Part shown: positions 44,044-52,230 of the stretch, one piece after another
Numbering within the stretch: the first letter of the stretch is position 1
How the letters are laid out: each line of letters opens with the position of its first letter
Assembly: GCF_003058325.1 (NCBI RefSeq)
Contig: NZ_CP028843.1
Location: forward strand, 3,717,501-3,781,500
Origin: Methylobacterium currus
Lineage (GTDB): Bacteria > Pseudomonadota > Alphaproteobacteria > Rhizobiales > Beijerinckiaceae
Direction of reading: 5' to 3'
Length of the DNA: 64,000 nucleotides
Notes under the pieces: generated by a model
What the model was told of the DNA's origin: nothing
The model's database searches: none
The model's input: only the letters and a program-made list of their open reading frames with translations
Position numbers and translations under genes: made by a program

Positions 44044-45075
44044 ATGCGCGCTGATCCCTCAGGCGAGACCGAGGCCGCGTGGCGCCGCTTCTCCGTCCGC
44101 CTCGTCGTCGCGGCGGGGCTGCTGCTCGCCGGGTACCTCGCGCTGGCGCTGGCGGTCGACCCCTACGACACCGGCCGGCCCCGGCTCCTCGACCGCGACG
44201 GCGTGCGCCCGCAAGGGCCCCGCACCGCCACGGCGAGCCGGGGGCGCGACCCCGCCTTCACGGCGGCGGTCGTCGGCAACTCGCACATCCAGCTCATCAA
44301 GCCGGCGGCCTTACGCGCCGCCACCGGGATCCCGTTCGTCCAGCTCTCGGTGCCGGGCACCGGCCCGGGCGAGCAGCTCCTCGTCGCCGACTATTTCCTG
44401 CGCCACCACCCGCAGGCGCGGGCCCTGGTGATCGGGGCCGACGCGTTCTGGTGCACCGGCGACCCGGCCTTGCCGATGCAGCGGCCCTTCCCGGCCTGGC
44501 TCCTCGCCGAGGATTGGGCGGGGTACCTGCGCGGCCTCCTGCGGGTGCGCGTCGTCGGGGAGATCGTCAACCGGATCGGCTGGGCGATGCGCTCGGCCCC
44601 GCGCCGGGCCGCGCCGGACGGCTACTGGGATTACGAGCCGGATTACCTCAACCTCGGCGATCCCGACATGCCGGAGCGGGTCGCTTCCCGCGCGCGGCTG
44701 GCCCCGGCCGATCCCGATCCGGGGGAGGGCGGGCCCGACTTCCCCGCCGCCACCGCCCTGCGCGCCCTGGCGGAGCGCTTGAGGCCGGACACGGCGCTGG
44801 TCCTGGTCTTCCCCCCGGTCTTTGCCGCGACGCAGCCCCGGCCCGGCACGCCCCGGGCGGCGGCGCAAGCCGCCTGCCGCGCCGCGCTGGCGGGCGCGGT
44901 CGCCCCGCGGGGCCGCGTCGTCGACTGGTCCGGCGACCGGCCCGAGCTGCACGATCCCACCCTGTTCTTCGATGCGAGCCATTACCGCCAGCCCCTCGCC
45001 CGCCGCCTCGAGGCCGACATCGTCGCGGCCCTGCGGGACGGGGCTGCGGCGGGTGCAGATGCGCCACGACCGTGA
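44044..45075 (+). CDS. SGNH/AlgJ-like partner of the MBOAT protein
   Basis: This is a 343-residue protein with an N-terminal membrane anchor (LVVAAGLLLAGYLALALAV, about 20-38). The periplasmic domain has VVGNSHIQLIKP, with GNSH in the block I position, and a C-terminal FFDASHYRQPLARRL giving the Asp and His of an SGNH-type triad. Proteins of this kind complete O-acylation begun by MBOAT partners (AlgJ/AlgX, PatB types). It follows the MBOAT gene by 13 bp. Confidence 0.75.
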   Translation: MRADPSGETEAAWRRFSVRLVVAAGLLLAGYLALALAVDPYDTGRPRLLDRDGVRPQGPRTATASRGRDPAFTAAVVGNSHIQLIKPAALRAATGIPFVQLSVPGTGPGEQLLVADYFLRHHPQARALVIGADAFWCTGDPALPMQRPFPAWLLAEDWAGYLRGLLRVRVVGEIVNRIGWAMRSAPRRAAPDGYWDYEPDYLNLGDPDMPERVASRARLAPADPDPGEGGPDFPAATALRALAERLRPDTALVLVFPPVFAATQPRPGTPRAAAQAACRAALAGAVAPRGRVVDWSGDRPELHDPTLFFDASHYRQPLARRLEADIVAALRDGAAAGADAPRP

Positions 45076-45234
45076 CACGTTTGCAGCAGGCCGTCCCCGT
45101 CCCCTGGTCCGGTCCTTGCCTGCCGCGGAGAGACATTGTGATGTCGTGCAGCCTCTATTATAGGGCTGCGCCAAGTGGGTCGCGGCCATGACGACGGCTG
45201 CGGTCAGGACAACAGCGATTTTCCGAGGGGCGCG

Positions 45235-45654
45235 ATGGCGAAGATCGTGATCGAGGAGGGCTACGCCCCCAATGACGCCGAGCCCTTCATGAACGAGCGT
45301 CAGCGGGAGTATTTCCGCCGCAAGCTCCAGGGCTGGAAACAAGACATTCTGCGCGAGGCCCAGGACACCCTGGTGGCGCTGCAGAGCGAGAACGAGAACC
45401 ACCCCGACCTGACCGACCGCGCCTCGTCCGAGACCGACCGGGCGATCGAGCTGCGGGCCCGCGACCGGCAGCGCAAGCTGATCGCCAAGATCGACGCGGC
45501 CCTGTCACGGATCGAGGACGGCTCCTACGGCTATTGCGAGGAGACCGGCGAGCCGATCTCGCTCAAGCGCCTGGAGGCCAGGCCCATCGCGACGCTGTCG
45601 CTCGAGGCCCAGGAGCGCCACGAGCGCCGGGAGCGGGTGTACCGGGACGATTGA
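45235..45654 (+). CDS. dksA: DksA, RNA polymerase-binding transcription factor
   Basis: This 139-residue protein acts with ppGpp on RNA polymerase. A coiled coil (about 20-95) is followed by GSYGYCEETGEPISLKRLEA then RPIATLSLEAQERHE. Only one Cys of the usual four zinc ligands is present, as in other alphaproteobacterial DksA, so it does not bind zinc in the canonical way. ATG 45235 follows GAGGGG. Confidence 0.9.
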   Translation: MAKIVIEEGYAPNDAEPFMNERQREYFRRKLQGWKQDILREAQDTLVALQSENENHPDLTDRASSETDRAIELRARDRQRKLIAKIDAALSRIEDGSYGYCEETGEPISLKRLEARPIATLSLEAQERHERRERVYRDD

Positions 45655-46039
45655 GGGGGCTTCGGCTCCAACGGCCCCATCAAGGCTCGCCGGCTCTGAA
45701 CCCTCCCGGAGGGTGGCGAACGAAGTGCCGCCGGGAGGGGCAGCGCGACGTTGATCCAGTGTGCGCCCGTCATCACGGTCGCGACTTCTCCGGAATCGGG
45801 GTTCCCCTCTCCCGGCCCCTGCTGATGCGGGGGCCACCCTCCCCCGCAGAGGGGGGAGGGTTCACGCGCTGGCACCGAAGCGCTCCATCCTGTCGGCATC
45901 GAAAACGAGAGCGGCCCCGGCGGGAGTGCCGGGGCCGCGCCGCGTCCGGGTGGCTCAAGGGGGGAGCGTGCCGCCCGGTGCGGGATTCTTCACGGGCCAT
46001 TCGGGGCGAACGACCCCGTTCGCGCGAACGTCCCGTTCG
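45655..46039. other. Convergent intergenic region, dksA / flgH
   Basis: There is no gene. It contains several GC-rich hairpins, including a GAGGG-rich one after dksA and CGAACG/CGTTCG repeats just after the flgH stop (46000-46038) that could terminate it. Confidence 0.5.
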
Positions 46040-46777
46040 TCAGAACGGCAGCACGATGTCCAGGAACTGCTGGCCGTAGCGCGGCTGCTGCACGTCGGTG
46101 ATCTGGCCGCGGCCGCCATAGGCGATGCGGGCCTGGGCGATCTTGCTCGAATCGATGGTGTTGTCGGACTCGATGTCCTCCGGCCGCACCACGCCGCCGA
46201 CGATCAGCTCGCGCACCTCGAAGTTGATGCGGATCTCCTGGCGGCCTTCCAGCACCAGGTTGCCGTTCGGCAGCACCTGCGTGACGATCGCCGCCACGTT
46301 GGTGGTCACCGTCTCGGCGCGCTGCACCGAGCCGGCACCGTCGTTGGTGGTGGTCGAATCCGTCGTCAGCATCTTGGCCGGATCCATGCCGGCCAGGAGC
46401 TTGGTCTTCGATTCGAGGCCGAAGGCGTTGGGCATCCCGAACGATTCGCTGTTCGAGCGCGAGCGCTTGGTCTCGTTGTTCAGGTTCGCCTTGTCGGTGA
46501 CGTTGATCTTCACCGTGACGAGATCGCCGACCTTGGCGGCGCGCTGGTCCTTGAAGAAGGCGCGCGAGCCGGTGCGCCAGAGCGAGTTCGACGCGTAGGA
46601 GACCGGCTGGACGTCCGGCATCGGCAGCCGGACCGGGCGGTAGCCCGCTTGCGCGGTCGGGTCCTCGATCGCCGAGAGGGCCGGCGTCGCGCCGATATTC
46701 GTGAGCCGGTCGACGGTGTTGCAGCCGGCGAGCAGCGCGCCCGAGAGGCAGAGGAGGGCGAGGCGGGTGACCGTCAT
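46040..46777 (-). CDS. flgH: Flagellar L-ring protein FlgH
   Basis: This 245-residue outer-membrane lipoprotein has lipobox LLAGC (about 16-20). LWRTGSRAFFKDQRAAKVGD then VTVKINVTDKANLNNET is the FlgH signature. INFEVRELIVGGVVRPEDIE and the end YGQQFLDIVLPF are conserved. It is the last gene of flgF-flgG-flgA-flgH, 10 bp after flgA. Confidence 0.95.
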   Translation of the reverse strand: MTVTRLALLCLSGALLAGCNTVDRLTNIGATPALSAIEDPTAQAGYRPVRLPMPDVQPVSYASNSLWRTGSRAFFKDQRAAKVGDLVTVKINVTDKANLNNETKRSRSNSESFGMPNAFGLESKTKLLAGMDPAKMLTTDSTTTNDGAGSVQRAETVTTNVAAIVTQVLPNGNLVLEGRQEIRINFEVRELIVGGVVRPEDIESDNTIDSSKIAQARIAYGGRGQITDVQQPRYGQQFLDIVLPF

Positions 46778-46787
46778 CGTGGCCTCC

Positions 46788-47846
46788 TCACGGCCGGGCC
46801 GAGGCGAGCCGGGCGGGGGCGGCCGGAGCCGCCGCCACCGGCACGATCGGCGCCACGGTGACGCGGCCGGGGCCGATCACGGTGGCCTGGATCACCTTCT
46901 TGGAGACCGGGTTGATCACCCCGATCACCGCCCCGAGGGGGCCGCCCTCGCGGGCCTGGCCGCGGAGCGCCAGCGCCACGCCGGGGGTCTCGTACACGAT
47001 GGTGACCGCCTCGCCGCGGGCGACGAGGTCCGGCCGGCTCAGCTCGCCGGCCCGCAGGGCGGTGCCCGCACCGAGGGATTTCTGGGCCACCTGGCCGACG
47101 AAGGCCGCCGCATCCGCCGCGCTGTCGGCCGGCAGGCCCTCGCGCGGGCGGCGCTCGACCGTGATGTCGGGGGCCGACAGCGTCTCGCCCCGGTTGATCG
47201 CCCGGGTCAGCACGGCGACGTCGGCCATCTCGACCACCTGGCCCGAGACCCGCAGCGAGGCCTGGCGCTCGCCCACCACCATCAGGGCGGAGACCCGGCG
47301 GCTGCGGGGATCGTAGGTCACCTCCTGGGCCGTCACCGCGGCGTCGAGGTCCGGCGGCACGGTGAGCACGGGCGCGTCGCCCTCGAAGGCCACCGTGACG
47401 AAGCCGGTATCGAGGCCGCGGAACTTGGCGAGCGCCGCCTTCACGGCGCCCTCGATCTCCGGACCTGCGATGCGGCGGGCCGCGCGCTGGACCGAGATCT
47501 GGAGCCGGCCGCCGCTCTCCGGCGCGTCGAGCCCGAGCCCGGCCGCCGCCTCGACGATGCGCCGCACCTGGATCGTGCCGGAGGTGCCGAGCGCCGGGGC
47601 CCGGAACAGCGCCTTCTGGGCGAGAGCCGGCGGCGCCCCGGCGACGAGGTCGCCCAGCGTGATCACGTCGCGCTCGGCGGTGATGTCGCCCTTGAGGGCG
47701 AGGCGGGGCGCTTCAGCGAGGACCGGCAGGGTCAGGAGGCCGAGCGCCACGAGCGCGAGGGCGGTGCGCGAGAGGATGCCGGGCCCGAGCAGCGCGCGGC
47801 GGGCTTCAGGGTGGGCGGGAGCGGGGTCGATCATCGGGGCGCTCAT
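46788..47846 (-). CDS. flgA: FlgA, P-ring assembly chaperone
   Basis: This is a 352-residue secreted protein. A hydrophobic signal (about 25-44, ALALVALGLLTLPVLA) precedes a long N-terminal region. The C-terminal SAF domain has INRGETLSAPDITVERRP then LGAGTALRAGELSRPDLVARG and a VTIVYE strand. E. coli FlgA is 219 residues; the extra N-terminal domain is common in alphaproteobacteria. ATG 47846 overlaps the flgG stop. A later Met (47834) is an alternative start. Confidence 0.9.
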   Translation of the reverse strand: MSAPMIDPAPAHPEARRALLGPGILSRTALALVALGLLTLPVLAEAPRLALKGDITAERDVITLGDLVAGAPPALAQKALFRAPALGTSGTIQVRRIVEAAAGLGLDAPESGGRLQISVQRAARRIAGPEIEGAVKAALAKFRGLDTGFVTVAFEGDAPVLTVPPDLDAAVTAQEVTYDPRSRRVSALMVVGERQASLRVSGQVVEMADVAVLTRAINRGETLSAPDITVERRPREGLPADSAADAAAFVGQVAQKSLGAGTALRAGELSRPDLVARGEAVTIVYETPGVALALRGQAREGGPLGAVIGVINPVSKKVIQATVIGPGRVTVAPIVPVAAAPAAPARLASARP

Positions 47847-48634
47847 CCGCGGAACATCTGCGAGGTGGTGGAGAGCATCTGGTCGGCGGCGGTCACGACC
47901 TTCGAGTTCATCTCGTAGGCGCGCTGCGCGGCGATGAGCGAGGAGATCTCCGAGACCGCGTTGACGTTGGCCTCTTCGAGGTAGCTCTGCTGCAGGTTGC
48001 CGAACCCGTCGGTGCCGGGATTGCCGGTGATCGGAGGCCCGGAGGCCAGGGTCTCGACGAACAGGTTGTCGCCGATCGATTCCAGGCCGACCTTGTTGAC
48101 GAACCGGGCCATCTGGATCTGGCCGAGATTCTGCGGCGCGGTCTGGCCGGGGATCGTCGCCTGCACGATGCCCGAGGCGCTGATCGTGACGCCGGTGGCG
48201 TTGTTCGGCACCGTGATGTTCGGGTTCATCAGGTAGCCTTCGCGGGTGACGATCTGCCCCTGCGAGTCGAGGTCGAACGAGCCGTCGCGGGTATACGAGG
48301 TGCGCCCGTCCGGCATCGTGACCTGGAAGAAGCCCTCGCCGCGCACCGCGATGTCGTAGGTCTTCTCGGTCGAGGTGAGGGTGCCCTGCGACATCACCCG
48401 GGCGGTCGAGGTGGTCTTCACGCCCGAGCCGAGGGCGAGGCCCGCCGGCAGCTGGTTGTTCTGGTCCGAGGTCGCGGTGCCGGCCCGGCGCAGGTTCTGG
48501 TAGAGCAGATCCTGGAAATGCGCCTGCTGGCGCTTGTAGCCGGTGGTGCGCAGGTTCGCGATGTTGTTCGAGATGACCTGGACGTTGAGTTCCTGGGCCG
48601 CCATGCCGGTGGCGGCAGCGTAGAGCGCGCGCAT
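47843..48634 (-). CDS. flgG: Distal rod protein FlgG
   Basis: This is a 263-residue axial protein. MRALYAAATGMAAQELNVQV then SNNIANLRTTGYKR is diagnostic. GEGFFQVTMPDGRTSYTRDG and the ending MNSKVVTAADQMLSTTSQM follow. Length equals E. coli FlgG (260). It lies 15 bp after flgF and overlaps flgA by 4 bp. Confidence 0.95.
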   Translation of the reverse strand: MRALYAAATGMAAQELNVQVISNNIANLRTTGYKRQQAHFQDLLYQNLRRAGTATSDQNNQLPAGLALGSGVKTTSTARVMSQGTLTSTEKTYDIAVRGEGFFQVTMPDGRTSYTRDGSFDLDSQGQIVTREGYLMNPNITVPNNATGVTISASGIVQATIPGQTAPQNLGQIQMARFVNKVGLESIGDNLFVETLASGPPITGNPGTDGFGNLQQSYLEEANVNAVSEISSLIAAQRAYEMNSKVVTAADQMLSTTSQMFRG

Positions 48635-48649
48635 CGTTTTGGCTCCCCT

Positions 48650-49396
48650 TTACGCGTTGCCGACGTCGGCGAGGCGCTGGATCGCCTGGCCGCGCATCGA
48701 GTCGAGCCGCGAGACCGTGTCGGACACGAGCTGGTAGACCCGGCTCACCTCCAGCATCCGGGTCATCGCCAGGACTGGGCGGACATTCGAGCGCTCGAGC
48801 GAGCCGGGCTCGATCCGCCCCTGAGGGCCGGCCGGTTGGGCCGGGGTGCTCGACGAATAGAGGTTGGAGCCGGCATTCGTCAGGCCTTGCGGATCCGCGA
48901 AGGTGACGAGGCGCAGCTTCCCGCGGGTGCCCTGGTTGGTCGAGACCGTGCCGTCCGGCCCGATCGCCAATCCGGTCTCCTGCTGGCCGATCTGGATCGG
49001 GCCGCCGTCGCCGAGCACGGCGTAGCCGTCGCTCGTCACGATCTGCCCCTGCGCGTTCATCTCGAAGGCGCCGTTGCGGGTGTAGCGCTCGCCCTGCGGC
49101 GTCTGCACCGCGAAGAACGCCTCGCCGCGGATCGCCGCGTTGAGCGGGTTGCCGGTCGGCTCGATCGGTCCCTGGGTGAGGTCGAGGGGCGTCGCCGCAT
49201 CGATCACGTAGGACAGCTTGCGGTCGGGGCGCCGGAAGGATTCCGCGCTCGCCTTCGGCATCAGGTATTCCTGGAAGCGCGTCGAGCGCGCCTTGAAGCC
49301 CGTCGTGGTGACGTTGGCCATGTTGTTGGCGATGACCTCGATCTCGCGCCCGAGGGCCATCTGGGACGAGAGCCCGATCAACTGAGCATTCTGCAC
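48650..49396 (-). CDS. flgF: Proximal rod protein FlgF
   Basis: This is a 248-residue axial protein. IGLSSQMALGREIEVIANNM then ANVTTTGFKARSTRFQEYL is FlgF-like. IRGEAFFAVQTPQGERYTRN and RMLEVSRVYQLVSDTVSRLD follow. It is first in the flgF-flgG-flgA-flgH operon. A sigma-54-like box lies 70 bp upstream. Confidence 0.93.
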   Translation of the reverse strand: MQNAQLIGLSSQMALGREIEVIANNMANVTTTGFKARSTRFQEYLMPKASAESFRRPDRKLSYVIDAATPLDLTQGPIEPTGNPLNAAIRGEAFFAVQTPQGERYTRNGAFEMNAQGQIVTSDGYAVLGDGGPIQIGQQETGLAIGPDGTVSTNQGTRGKLRLVTFADPQGLTNAGSNLYSSSTPAQPAGPQGRIEPGSLERSNVRPVLAMTRMLEVSRVYQLVSDTVSRLDSMRGQAIQRLADVGNA

Positions 49397-49465
49397 CGGC
49401 TACTCCCCGACGATGCGTGGTGGAGGGCCACCCCGCTCCCCAGCGGCGGACCCGCAAGGATGATC

Positions 49466-49480
49466 GCAGGCTCCGTGCCA
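49466..49480 (-). promoter_or_regulatory. Sigma-54-type promoter of the flgF operon
   Basis: Read leftward: TGGCAC (49480-49475), 5 bp, CTGC (49469-49466), one mismatch to TTGC. It lies about 100 bp from the palindrome at 49579. Confidence 0.65.
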
Positions 49481-49578
49481 GGCCGAGGCGCGGGGATTTC
49501 CGCAGTTATGGCAAATGCTTGGTTAATCGCGGGCGTCGCCCGAGCCGGGCGTTCCGTGCCGACCCGGCAAGTTCGACC

Positions 49579-49595
49579 GGGCAGAAATTGCCGCC
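49579..49595. promoter_or_regulatory. Palindrome GGGCA-N5-TGCCGCC between flgF and fliL
   Basis: GGCA (49580-49583) and TGCC (49589-49592) flank GAAAT. It is related to the sites at 28303 and 41961 and lies next to a TTAA-N7-TTAA element. Confidence 0.6.
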
Positions 49596-49610
49596 TTAAC
49601 GCGGCGTTAA
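49596..49610. promoter_or_regulatory. CtrA-type site TTAA-N7-TTAA
   Basis: TTAA (49596-49599), 7 bp, TTAA (49607-49610) is a perfect match to the CtrA full site. It lies 63 bp upstream of fliL, whose operon is CtrA-controlled in Caulobacter. Confidence 0.7.
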
Positions 49611-49673
49611 CCGTCTTCGCACACTCTCTGGCAACGGTCCGGTGACGGATTTTCAAGGGTTGGACGGCGGGCG

Positions 49674-50189
49674 ATGGCGAGGAAGCCGAAGAAGGCCCCG
49701 GTGCCGGAGGGCGACGGCGAGGGCGAGGATGGGGCGGTCCCCGCCGGCAAGGGCCGGAGGCGGCTGATCATCGTCGGCGCCGCGATCCTGCTGCTGGCGG
49801 CCGGCGGCGGCGGCGGCTACATGGTGATGCGCAGCCGCGCGGCGCAGGCCGAGAAGTCGGCCGCCGAGCAGAAGCTGCCGGTGGCCTTCATGGATGTCCG
49901 CGAGATGACCATGAACCTGATGCCCGAGCCCGGGCAGACCCAGGCGCGCTTCCTGCGCCTGAAGGTCGCCCTGGAGGTGCGGGACGCCAAGGTGGCCTCC
50001 GAGATCCAGCCCTTGATGCCGCGGGTCGAGGACACCTTCCAGGTCTTCGTGCGCGATCTGCGCGTCGGCGACTTCGAGGCCGCCGGCGGCACCTATCGCC
50101 TGCGCGAGGAGCTGCTGCGCCGGGTCAACGTGGCGGTCTACCCCGCCAAGGTCGACGCGGTGCTCTTCAAGGACTTCGTCATCCAATAA
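49674..50189 (+). CDS. fliL: Flagellar basal-body protein FliL
   Basis: This is a 171-residue inner-membrane protein. A short cytoplasmic tail is followed by one membrane helix (LIIVGAAILLLAAGGGGGYMV, about residues 31-51 in two parts) and a periplasmic domain. FLRLKVALEVRDAKVASEIQ and LRVGDFEAAGGTYRLREELL are conserved. FliL supports stator function. Its stop codon overlaps the first base of a palindromic repeat. Confidence 0.9.
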   Translation: MARKPKKAPVPEGDGEGEDGAVPAGKGRRRLIIVGAAILLLAAGGGGGYMVMRSRAAQAEKSAAEQKLPVAFMDVREMTMNLMPEPGQTQARFLRLKVALEVRDAKVASEIQPLMPRVEDTFQVFVRDLRVGDFEAAGGTYRLREELLRRVNVAVYPAKVDAVLFKDFVIQ

Positions 50190-50344
50190 TACCAACGGCC
50201 CAAGATGCTGGCGCATCAACTTCGATATCGGGCAAGCCGAGATCGATTAGGCCGTCGACCCATCTCGAATTTTCGATTTCAGGCTAAAGACTTGGCGAAA
50301 ATTCGAGAGTGGAGCCAAAGGTCGTTTTCAACGGCCGTTGGTAT
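50189..50344. repeat. ATACC-ended palindromic repeat, copy B (MITE-like)
   Basis: ATACCAACGGCC (50189-50200) and GGCCGTTGGTAT (50333-50344) are perfect 12-bp terminal inverted repeats of a 156-bp unit. Internally CTCGAATTTTCG (50264-50275) pairs with CGAAAATTCGAG (50296-50307). The unit has lower GC than its surroundings and separates fliL from fliM. Confidence 0.75.
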
Positions 50345-50374
50345 TACCATCCTCGAGCGGGATTTGGTGCTTCC

Positions 50375-51589
50375 GTGGCCGGACCTGACGACACCATCGA
50401 CGACGACGACTGGGCTGCGGCCCTGATCGAGCAGGGCGGGGGCGGCGACGCCTCGCTCGCCGAGGAATGGGGCGCGGCGCTGGCGGAGCAGGGCACCGCC
50501 GCCCAATCGAGCGACATGGCGGCCGAATGGGCCAACATGATCGACGAGAGCGAGACGGAGAACCTCCCCGAGCTCGCCGGCAACGACCGCATCCTGAACC
50601 AGGAGGAGATCGACCAGGTCCTCGGCTTCTCGCTGCGGGAGCTCTCGGCCTCGGGCGCGGGCGGCATCCGGGCCATCGTCGATTCGGGCGTCGTCTCGTA
50701 CGAGCGCCTGCCGATGCTCGAGATCGTCTTCGACCGGATGATCCGGTTGTTGTCGACGAGCCTGCGCAACTTCTTCCAGGACAACGTCGAGGTCACGCTC
50801 GACAACATCACCTCGGTGCGCTTCGGCGACTACCTGAACGCGATCCCGCTGCCGACCCTGCTCGGCGTCTTCCGGGCCGATGCCTGGGAGAATTCGGGCA
50901 TCGTGACGGTCGAGTCGAACCTCGCCTACTCGACCCTCGACCTCCTTCTCGGCGGCAAGCGCGGCGGCTCGAGCATCCGCCTCGACGGGCGGCCGTTCAC
51001 GCCGATCGAGATGCAGCTGGTGCGGCGGATGGTCGAGATCATCCTGACCGACCTCGAGGCGTCGTTCCAGCCGCTCTCGCCGGTGCGCTTCCTCATCGAC
51101 CGGATCGAGACCAACCCGCGCTTCGCCACCATTACCCGGCCGGCCAACGCCGCGATCCTGATCGACCTGAAGCTCGACATGGAGGGCCGCGGCGGGCTGC
51201 TCCAGATCCTCTTCCCCTACGCCGCGATCGAGCCGATCCGCGACCTGCTGCTCCAGAGCTTCATGGGCGAGAAGCTCGGCCGCGACCACATCTGGGAGAG
51301 CCACCTCGCCACCGAGATCTACCAGGCCGACGTCGCGGTCGAGGCTGTCCTGCACGAGATGTCGCTCCCCTTGCGCCGGGTGCTGTCGCTCGAGGTCGGC
51401 GACACCATCATGTTCGACGCCAAGCCCACCGACCTCATCACCCTGCGCTGCGGCGACTGGGCGATGACGCAAGGGCGGATCGGCCGTCTCGACGACAGCA
51501 TCGCCGTGCAGGTGACCCGTCCCCTGCGACGCTCCCGCACCACCCTCGCGGCCTTCGAAGCCTCGATGCAGAACCGCAAGGACGGCTAG
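50375..51589 (+). CDS. fliM: Flagellar motor switch protein FliM
   Basis: This is a 404-residue C-ring protein. The FliM core (about 110-390) includes RMIRLLSTSLRNFFQDNVEV, GGKRGGSSIRLDGRPFTPIE and a C-terminal SpoA-like domain. The EIDxLL-type CheY-binding motif (QEEIDQVL, 75-82) is preceded by about 70 extra residues with three related repeats centred on Trp13, Trp32 and Trp52 (DWAAALIEQ, EWGAALAEQ, EWANMIDES). GTG 50375 is chosen because longer frames translate the upstream repeat element. The fliL-fliM gap holds that repeat. Confidence 0.9.
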   Translation: MAGPDDTIDDDDWAAALIEQGGGGDASLAEEWGAALAEQGTAAQSSDMAAEWANMIDESETENLPELAGNDRILNQEEIDQVLGFSLRELSASGAGGIRAIVDSGVVSYERLPMLEIVFDRMIRLLSTSLRNFFQDNVEVTLDNITSVRFGDYLNAIPLPTLLGVFRADAWENSGIVTVESNLAYSTLDLLLGGKRGGSSIRLDGRPFTPIEMQLVRRMVEIILTDLEASFQPLSPVRFLIDRIETNPRFATITRPANAAILIDLKLDMEGRGGLLQILFPYAAIEPIRDLLLQSFMGEKLGRDHIWESHLATEIYQADVAVEAVLHEMSLPLRRVLSLEVGDTIMFDAKPTDLITLRCGDWAMTQGRIGRLDDSIAVQVTRPLRRSRTTLAAFEASMQNRKDG

Positions 51590-51630
51590 GGCCGCATGTC
51601 CCCCATCACTCCCCGCAGCGAGGCCGTTTC

Positions 51631-52230
51631 GTGAGCCTGATCATCAGCATCCTGGCCGACCTGCTGGTGTCGGTCCTGCTCGTCGCCTGCATCGTCACCT
51701 CGGTCGGCCTCGGCCGCCGCATCACGCGCCTCAAGGGCGACGAGACCGCCATGCGCCAGACCATCGGCGACCTGATGGTGGCGACCGAGACCGCCGAGCG
51801 GGCGATCACCGGCCTGCGCACCACGCTGGCCGAGTGCGACCGCACCCTTGCCGAGCGCCTGCGCCTGGCCGAGCGCACCAATGCCGACCTCGCCGCCCAG
51901 CTCCAGGCCGGCGACGAGGTGCTGTCGCGCATCGGCCGCATCGTCGCCCAGGCCCGGGCGGCGGTGCCCGGCGAGATGCCGGATGCGGCGGCCCAGCCCG
52001 CCGTCCAGGCCGCCTTCGCGCAGGCCGAGCCCGTGCAGCAGAGTCCCACGGCGCCGCTCTCTGCGCCCCAGCCCGCCGCACCCCCTATCTTCGCGGCCCC
52101 CGTCTCGGCCGCACCCGTGGCCCCCGTTCCGCCGCCGGTCTCCACCGGCGAGCGCCTCGGCGCCGCCGCCGCCGCCGCCCGCGCCCTCAGCGAGCGGGCC
52201 CTGAGCCGCCTGCAGGCCCAGGCCGCATGA
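51631..52230 (+). CDS. DUF6468 flagellar-cluster membrane protein
   Basis: This is a 199-residue protein. One N-terminal membrane helix (SLIISILADLLVSVLLVACI) precedes a coiled coil (RITRLKGDETAMRQTIGDLM, TAERAITGLRTTL). A Pro/Ala-rich C-terminus follows. The family is found after fliM in alphaproteobacteria; its function is not known. GTG 51631 is the only suitable start. It overlaps motE by 4 bp (ATGA). Confidence 0.75.
   Translation: MSLIISILADLLVSVLLVACIVTSVGLGRRITRLKGDETAMRQTIGDLMVATETAERAITGLRTTLAECDRTLAERLRLAERTNADLAAQLQAGDEVLSRIGRIVAQARAAVPGEMPDAAAQPAVQAAFAQAEPVQQSPTAPLSAPQPAAPPIFAAPVSAAPVAPVPPPVSTGERLGAAAAAARALSERALSRLQAQAA

Noticed and set aside
45131..45161. Sigma-70 promoter (TTGTGA / TATTAT) before dksA
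   Set aside because: The spacer is only 14 bp, too short for a standard promoter.
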